A stretch of 64,000 bases of DNA, taken from assembly GCF_007004765.1 (NCBI RefSeq), contig NZ_VIKR01000001.1:1302001-1366000 (forward strand). The letters are read 5' to 3'. A program made the translations under genes and the position numbers. The DNA comes from Aliikangiella marina (GTDB lineage Bacteria > Pseudomonadota > Gammaproteobacteria > Enterobacterales > Kangiellaceae). Shown here in pieces: positions 53,666 through 62,900 of the stretch (position 1 is the first letter of the stretch; every line of letters starts with the position of its first letter). The notes under the pieces are model-generated. The model was not told the DNA's origin and ran no database searches. It worked only from the letters and a program-made list of their open reading frames with translations.

Positions 53666-56600
53666 AATTCTAGCACTCCAGTCTCATCACTTTCATTATT
53701 GTAACTATCATCAGATTCATCCAGCTCTTGTTGATAGTCAATAATGATAGAAATTTGCTTTACTGACGGATTGTCAAACAGCATTTTTATAGGTATATCA
53801 ATATAATAATCAGTTTTTATACGCGCTATAAACTGCATCGCTTTCAATGAATTACCTCCTAACTCAAAGAAATTCTCGTCTCGGCCTATATCTTTTACTT
53901 TTAAAATTTCTGTCCACAAGCCTGCAATGGCTACCTCTGTTTCAGTCTGCGGCGCTTCACTTTTCGGCCTGGTATTGAGTTCAAGTTTAGGTAGCGCCTT
54001 TCTATCGAGCTTTCCATTTGAGGTAGTTGGAATACAATCTATAAACATCATAAGCTTAACGACCATATATTCTGGTAGTTCACGATTCATTAATTCCGTC
54101 AATTCTTCTTTGAGAGTTTCGCTCGATACTGTTTGTGATTGGGACTTATTTAGACTGGTAACTAAATAAGCGACAAGCTGAGTGCTATTCGTGTTTTGTT
54201 TTTCAGCAATTACGACAGCCTGCGAAACTTGATCATGCTGTAAAATGACGTTTTCAATTTCACCTAGTTCAATTCTGAAGCCTCTAATTTTGACTTGGTG
54301 GTCAATACGGCCCAAGAATTCAATATTCCCATCAGATAGATGACGGGCTAAGTCCCCTGTACGATACAGACGACTGCCGGGTCGACGAGAAAAAGGGTTT
54401 GCAGTAAATGATTCCGCGGAAAGTAGTGGTTGATTGATATAACCTCTCGCTAATCCATCACCAGCGATCACTAATTCACCAACACTTCCAATTGGCATCA
54501 GATCTAAATCAGGATTTACGATAAACAATTGGGTATTTTGAATTGGCTTACCAATTGGAACTAAGTTATTTTCGGTGTCTTTTTGACAATGCCAATAGGA
54601 AACATCAATCGAAGCTTCAGTAGGACCATATAAATTATGTAGTTGAGTATTTGATGAATAATTAAAGAATCTATTTTGCAGCTCAATACTAAGAGCCTCA
54701 CCACTACAGAACACTTGCTTTACCTTTTCACATCCGACCCAACTAGTTGTTTGAATAAATGTATCAAGCATTGAGGGTACAAAATGTAAAATACTAATAC
54801 TATATTTATCGATGATGTCTGCCAAATACATTGGCTCTCTATGTCCGCCGGGCTTTGCTATCACTAAACAAGCTCCATTAACAAGCGGCCAAAAGAACTC
54901 CCAGACTGATACATCGAAACTAAATGGTGTTTTTTGTAACACTCTATCATTAACATCGAGTTGATATTGGTTCTGCATCCAATCGATACGATTGACTAAG
55001 GATTGATTCTCAATTGCGACTCCTTTTGGCTTTCCAGTGCTCCCCGATGTGTAAATAGCATAAACTAAGTTATTAGTTTTACTTTGGCTATTTTCAGATT
55101 TAACAAAACTAAAATCGCAGTGAATTAAGTCATCTATAGCAAGCGCATCTTCCCAGGAAATTGTGTTTTCAGCTATGGAACCTTCTTCCATATTTTGTGA
55201 GACAGTTAAAATCAAATTTATATTACTATCTTGGATGATGTAATTAAGTCGTGTTTCTGGAAGCTCTGGATCAAGAGGAACATAGAACGCGCCGGCTCTA
55301 ATTATTGCCAGTATACCAACAACCATCTCAATCGATCTTTCTAGATACAAACCAACAGCAGACTCATTGGAGACTCCTAGTTCAGATAATCTTAATGCAA
55401 GTTTTTCGACTTTGACTAGTAACTCACCGTAGCTGATATATTCGTTGTCAAATGCCAGAGCGATTGAGTGTTTGTGACTTCTTGCTCGTCTATGAAACTG
55501 TTGATAAATAGTCTGCTCTATTGGATAAGCATAATCAGTTGAATTCCAATCAGTCAGCAATGTTCTTTTTTCTTCTTGGCGAAGATAAGGTAACTCATAA
55601 ATATAATTAAGGCTTGCATCCGCAAATCCAGTTAGAATTACTTCGAAGGTCTTTGCTAGTCTGTCTATATCATTGGAATCATAATTCGATGATGAATAAC
55701 CAAATTTTAACTCTAAGCGGCTTCCAGCCTGAACAATAAGTGTGAGGTCATATTCATATATCTCATCACTACCTGAACCTTTTACTGAAAACCCCAAGTT
55801 TTGCTTTTGATTTGATAAATTCGAACTAGCTAATTCTTTTTCTATGGGATAGTTTTCAAAAACAATTAGGGTGTCAAACAAGCTACCTACGGTTTTTGAC
55901 CCAGATTGTTCTTGAATCTCACTGAGCGAAAGAAAACTATATGTCTCTCTTTGAATCTGCGCATTATGCAAAAATGTCAACCAATTTGCTATCAAGTCGC
56001 TTTGATTGATTTTTATTCTTATCGGTAAAGTATTGATGAATAGCCCTACGATCTTATCAACACCCTCTATATCAACATTTCTACCAGAAACTGTTTGACC
56101 GAACACCAAGTCGCTTTTATTACTATAACGGTACAGCAAGTAAGACCAAGCCGCTTGGATTAGCGTATTTAAGGTCACACCATAGTTTTTAGCTACATTT
56201 GTTAGATCTAAAGTTAGAGCTTCTGTTACCTTTACTGTTTTATCGCGGTATGTTGTTACTTTATTGAGATTTTTACTTTTATTAAGCGCCAAAAAGCTTG
56301 AAGATGTTATACCAGCTAATTGTTCATGCCAAAACTCCGTAGCTACTCTCTTTGGCTTGTTTTCTATCCACTCAACATACCTTTTAAAACTTACTCTCTG
56401 TTTAGGCTCAACATTTTCACCACGCCTTATCGCGATGTAGTTATTAAAAATGTCTTTTAGTACAATTGGAAAGCTCCAACCATCGAGTAGACTATGGTGG
56501 TGTGTCCAAAGCCAGCGATACTTATCGTCACTCAACTTAATTAAACTCATACGCATTAGAGGTGCACTATCAAATTTAAACCCCTTTGATTTATCACTTA

Positions 56601-56945
56601 TACGTAGCTCTTCAAACAGCGCCACTTGCTCAGGTTTTGGCTTATCCCGCCAATCAAGACGTTCCCAAGCAAGCTCTACATCACTCAAAACCATTTGCAA
56701 TGGCTGCTCTTGGTCCAAGGCAATAAAAGCGGTCCGAAAGATATCGTATTTTGACAGGATAATTCGCCATGCTTTCTCGAAAGACTTAGCGCAGAAATCA
56801 CCATCAAAATCTAAACATACTTGAGTCGAATAGGCTCTATTATCATTTTCCAAAAGACTTTGCAGAACCATACCCAATTGCATTCCTGTGGCTGGATAAA
56901 GATCTTCAAGGTGCGGATACTGTTTTTGACACTGATCTAACGATA
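53662..56945 (-). other. NRPS-A module 3: C-A(Ser)-PCP
   Basis: The C domain carries HHHSLLDGWS and follows an E domain. The A domain is complete (YTSGSTGKPKG, FDVSVWEFF, LHFVPSML, VFCSGEAL, NLYGPTEASIDV, YRTGDLARH, SNGK). The code DVWHFSLIDK corresponds to serine. The PCP has FFELGGNSL. There is no E domain, so L-Ser is predicted before hand-over to NRPS-B. The last 30 or so residues are acidic and resemble a C-terminal docking peptide. Confidence 0.88.
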
Positions 56946-59900
56946 TTTGATCAATTTTTGCTAGTGGAAAATCACTTGGCGTCAAGGTGTTTGCTACTGG
57001 AGCCAGGCAATGATTGATTATCTCACTCAATGTTTCACTAAAACGACTCGTTATCCTATCTATTTGGCTCTGACTAAAGTTGTTTGAGCTGTAATTAAAC
57101 GTAAATCGTAATTGTCCCTCACTAACTAATCCATGAATATTAAGCAAATAACCGAATGGGAAGTTAATATCTACATCAGCGCCAGAACTTTCACCGGTTG
57201 GCTTAAAAAAGTTATCATCTTTTAACTGTTGATCAAACTGACCTAAATAGTTAAATACGATTGGAGAGCGATTAATACTCGATAACTTATCAATAACTTT
57301 GTCTTTAGACAAATAACGCAGCACACCAAAACTCAGTCCCTTATCTGGAACCGCTCTCAACTGTTCTTTAATCGACTTAATTACTTCCCCGACATGCTGG
57401 CAATTTACGTTTTTTAGGTTTAAGTTCACTGTATACAAACTGGTAAACCAACCAACTGTTTCGCTTAAATCAACCCCCTCAAATAATGCCTCCTCTCGAC
57501 CATGCCCCTCTAAGTCTATTTGCACATTGTTTTCACCACTAAACTCTCTATACGCTAAAAACAATGCACATAGTAAGAGCTCTTGTACGTGTGTTCGATA
57601 AGCGCGAGAACTAAGACTTAGTAAATTTTCAGTCTCTCTCTCTGACAAACTTATAACGACTTGATTAGTTTGAGGGAGGTTATAATTATAATTTTCTTGG
57701 TCATTATTTTCAGGGTCAATTGAGCCTGCGACTAACTGTTGACGCCAATATCCAATGTGGTCTTTTATATCAGTAGCATTAGCATACTCGTGAATTTTAT
57801 TCGACCAGTCCTGATAACTGGTAGTTTTTTCGCCAAGTTCAATCGTTTTAGATTCAAGCCATTGTCGATAGGCCATCTCTAAATCACTTAATATAATTCT
57901 CCAACTCACTCCATCTACAACTAAATGATGAATAACGATTAATAGTCGACTCTTCTCTGGGCGTTTAGCTTCCAAATAAACGATACGAATTAAAGCCCCC
58001 TGTTGAAGATTGAAACTAGATTTCACATTAAAACCGATTCTTTCGAGTTCTCTAGTTTCATCACTTTCTTGGTACTCGATTACTGAAATAGTATTTCTAA
58101 CAAGATCCTCAATATCTTCTTCATATCTACCTATCCAACCAGTCTCCAGTTTCTCATAGCTAAGCCTTAAGGCGTCATGCCTAGAAAATAATGCTTTAAC
58201 AAAACTTGGTAAAAAATCGCTAGAAAACTGGTTAGGTACAGACAAGACTTGCGACTGATGAAAATGGGAGGCTTTTTTGGCTTCTTTTCTAAAAAACCAC
58301 TCTTGTATCGGAATTAAATTGGCCCTACCTACTGATGGTACTTGTTCAATGTAATGATCGTCGGAATGCGCAATGTTAGCTAGCCCAGAAATAGTAGGAA
58401 ACTTAAATAAATCCCCCATACTAAACCTTAGCCCGGCGGCCTTCGCTCTAGCGACTAACTGAATCGATAATATAGAATCTCCACCTATCATAAAGAAGTT
58501 ATCATCAACACTTATACTATCTATTCCTAAAATATCACGCCAAATATCGTAAATTAGACTTTCTTTATTTGTCGATGGTAAAAGGACATTATCCGAATGT
58601 CGTTTTTGTCGCAAGTTAAGTACTGACTTTACATCTAATTGATTCTTACTCGTCAGAGGGATTGAATCTAATGAAAATGACTCGCTAGGCAAGGATAATA
58701 ATTCAGATTTTCGTCGTAGTTTGGCATTAAGGTACTTTAATATTTCAATATCACCGGAACCTTGAGCGCTTTTTTTAGGTTTCTCAAAAAATAGACAAGA
58801 TGTTTTAACTGATTTTGATACCGCTACCGGTACCAGGTACGCCTTAGATATGGCAATATCTTTTAAATCTAATAGATGGACACCAGAATCGACAGAATAA
58901 GGTCTTTTATAAAGACTTAAATTTTTATCTTCTAAAAGCTGGAGTCTACTATCTGATAAGTATCGCGCTTTGTAATGTGTTGGATAAAAATTGAATGCGC
59001 AATCGCGATTATTTGCTGCGGATAAGCTTATGGCCACTTGTTCGTCGAATAGCGGCTTTTCTCCCCTAACATCTAGGCTACTTGATAAATATAGATCGCC
59101 AGTAATTCCAATCGGTACAATTTGATTATACTGATCAAGCACTACCAAATCTCTACTCATTTCCTGAACATCGGTCGCTAAATTCATTTTTGAGCAAGCC
59201 GCTTTAACATCAGACAGCACCTTACTAACCTGAATATTTTCTTTACCATTTAACAAAGCATTCAGTACGCCTAATAGTGCAAGAGTTGTATCTCCAGGGT
59301 AAGCATTAACTACCTCAACTAAAAACTCGAATCCTTTGAAATTTAACTGTAATAGGTTCAACAGTTTATTTTGCGCGACTAAACAAGAAGATAGTTTCCC
59401 ATTATTTTCCGTTGTACATAGAGCTATAGCAAAGTCGCTTGGCTTAACTTCCACTTGAGGAATATCACAAGATATAATTTCTTGATTATCTGGGTATCTA
59501 GAGCCGGAACCTTCTTCCGAGGCATGATATAACCTTGATATTGACGTGTGCCTTAATAGCTTGTCGGCATATGATTGAGACTCACTACTAGACGGAACTA
59601 ATAAAGATGTCACATTATGAAGTTCGACAAGGTGAGCAGCCCTAAGTATTGGCTGGCTTAAATCAATGCTTACCAAGGTCGCACCCGCTTTAAATACTGC
59701 AAGCATTGCAACTACTGACTCTATTGACGGTTGGGTAACGACTCCCAATCGAGAATTACCGGATATGCCCTGTGCAATCAAATAATTTGCTAAAAGATTT
59801 GACTGCTTTTCAAGTTCAATGTAACTAACTTTATTATTAAGTTCACTTGTCAAACAAGACTTGTCTGCTTTTTTAGCAACGACATTTCTAAACGCTTCTG

Positions 59901-62900
59901 CAACCGAATTGAAATTAAGTTTCGATACTTTTGATTTGTTATTGGCATTCCATGGTAGCGAATTATCAGTAACATTATAGTAAGGTATCTCCAACACGCT
60001 TTTAACTTCATTCTTTAGAAATGAATCTAATATAGTATCGAAGTGAGATAATACCTGTACTGCAGCATCAGGGTGCACTTTAGATTTATCAAAACTTAAT
60101 GCTACCTTAATCTGTTCGCCGGGAATAACGACTAATGTAAGCGCATAATCGGTCCCTTCTTCGCTATGAATGTTCGTCAAATCAAAACCTAACTCCTCGT
60201 TGATAGGCGAATCATTTGTGTTTAACTCATCACCTAGTGGATAGTTTTCAAATACAATTAAGCTTTGGAAAAGTGGTGTTTTACTTGAGATTCGACTTAA
60301 TTTTTGGATTTCGCTTAGCGGAAGATAACTATATGTTTCACGGCTAGTTTGACTTTGATTTAGGTTTCTTAACCAATCGCTGATTGTAGGACTCTCTGAA
60401 AAATCAACTACTACAGGCAATGTATTGATAAACAACCCAATGATACTTTCTACGTTGTCTAAATCGATAGAACGACCAGAAACTATTTGCCCAAATACTA
60501 CGTTTTCGTCACCGCTGTATCTGTGTAATAAATAAGCCCAAGATGCTTGAAACAATGTGTTTAACGTAATCTCGTGCTGCTTTGCTAACTCCTTCAAGTT
60601 AGCTGTGCGTTGCTTGTCAAATATTATTCGTTCTTTGTGTAATCCTTTGGTACCTGGTTCAACTTCAAGCTGATTAACTTGCAAGTTGGTCGGCTTGGTG
60701 ATTTTTCTTAACTCATTGCGCCAGAAATCTTTCGCGATATCACTATCTTGATCGATTAACCATTTAATATAATTACGATACTTAGTAACTGGAGGAAGTG
60801 AAACAGCGGTATTAGATCTTAGTTTCCGATAGACTTCGAAAAGCTCTTTTAATACTAAAGCTACACTCCATCCATCTAATAGACTGTGATGATGGGTCCA
60901 TAACCAACGATAGTGACTATTTGATAACTTAAATAGGCTCATTTTCATAAGTGGAGCGCTGTTATATTCAAAACCGTTAGCTTTTTCCTTTTCTGATAAA
61001 TCCCTTACAAACTGTGTTTGTTTAGATGCATCTAAAGCACTAATATCATTGATGTTCCAGTCTAATTTTACTGCGCTTAAAACTACTTGTAGCGCTTGTC
61101 TGTTTTCACCATTGAGTAGCGCGGTCCTAAAAATAGCATGGCGATCAACTAATTTTTCCCATGATGTTTTAAACACATCGGGTTGAAAACCACCCTTAAA
61201 ATCTATTGATATTTGAGAAACATAAGCTTTATTTTCTTCATCCATTAGACTATGAAACATTAGCCCCATTTGCATACCCGTCGCTGGATATAGATCTTCC
61301 ATGTTTGGATAGTCTAACTGCAATCGCTCAAGTCTTTTTGAACTGATTTTAGCTAGACTAAAGTCACTAGGCGTGAAACATTGGTTATCGATGGTTAAAC
61401 AATGATTAATAATTTCTTCTAGTGAATTGTTATAAAGCTTAATTAGCTGCTGAATACTCGTCTCTTGAAATTGCTGCAAATAGTAATCTATTGCAAAGTA
61501 CAATTGTTCATCACGAACCGAGCAGGTGAACGTCAACATATGATCTTGGCAACGCGAGCGACTGACATCCGGGCCATGTTCCTCGTCAGATAAAGAAAAC
61601 TCGCTTTCTTTATCATCAAATTTTTTAAACTTTCCAAGATAGTTGAAAACTAAGTCAGCATCTAAAGCTGATAACTTTTCGTGATATTTTCCATTTGACA
61701 GGTAACGAAGTAAGCCATAATCAAATCCTTTGTTAGGAACATTACGGAGCTTTTCTTTTACAGTTTTAATAATATGCGAGATTTTCCTGTCGCTATCGTT
61801 TACACTTGATTTGAATGATACAGGATACATAGAAGTAAACCAGCCAACAGTTTCACTTAAATCGACGCCTTCAACCACTTCTTCTTCGCGGCCATGGGAT
61901 TCTAGGTTGATGCGCAACGAATCCTTACCACTCCACAATTGATATGCCATAAACAAAGCGGCTAATAATAATTCTTGAGGCTGGGTATTATAGGCTTTAC
62001 TGCAAACGGTCAATAAGTTATTTGTTTGCTTTGCATTTAACCTTCCTAACTTTCGCTTTACTGTCCCAAAACTTGGTAAATTGTCAGGTTGATTATCCGC
62101 TTGTATTAAATCAATTTTAAGCGCCGCTTCTTTTAGCCAATATTCCCTGCTAATAATAGGCTTACTGTCATTCGCGTATAAATTCACCAATTTAATCCAT
62201 TCTTGATAGCTGGTGGTTTTTTCACCAAGCTTCACTCTTCGAGTTTGCTTCCAAGATCTATAGCTTTGTAAAAAATCCTCCATTAAAATACGCCAACTTA
62301 CACCATCGCCAATAAGATGATGCATGATAATTAATACCCTATCTTTGACAGGCGAATTCATTTTAAAGTGAACGACTTTAAAGAGTGGCCCATCCATGAG
62401 ATCAATATTTTCCTTAATCTGATTACACTTAGTAACAAACTCCTTTTCTAGGTCTGATGAACCGATATCAGTTAGGTCTACTTTAATTAAACTTTGAGCG
62501 ATCAAGTCGTCAGTTAGGATCTTAAACTCTCCATGCCAGCCTGTTTTTTTCTTCTTATAAACAAGCCTTAAAGCATCATGACGTTCATAAACCGCTTTTA
62601 GAAATTTTTGTAAAAATTCAGAATTAAAATCATGAGGTACTTTTAATAATCGAGATAGTAAAAAATAATTAGATTCTTGACTTTTATTTTCAAAGAACCA
62701 ATGATGCATCGGCAGTAAATCAACTTTACCTTTTGAAGATCTACTAGGATTTCTATTTTGTTCAAGCACCTGGCAATGCTTAGCTAAAAGCTTTATCGTA
62801 GGAAATTCAAAAACCTGACGGACATTGATTAATAGTCCTTCCAGCTTGGCTTTAGACACAATTTGTATAGAAATTATTGAGTCTCCACCTATTGCAAAAA

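Noticed and set aside
56450-56824. 124-codon plus-strand open frame in NRPS-A
   Set aside because: It is antisense to the C3 domain with HHHSLLDGWS and has no independent coding evidence.
58590-59970. Sequencing frameshift as the cause of the missing A motifs in NRPS-A module 2
   Set aside because: The frame is open throughout, weak A-domain homology continues on both sides in the same frame, and no listed alternative frame contains the missing motifs. Five independent cases make sequencing errors unlikely.
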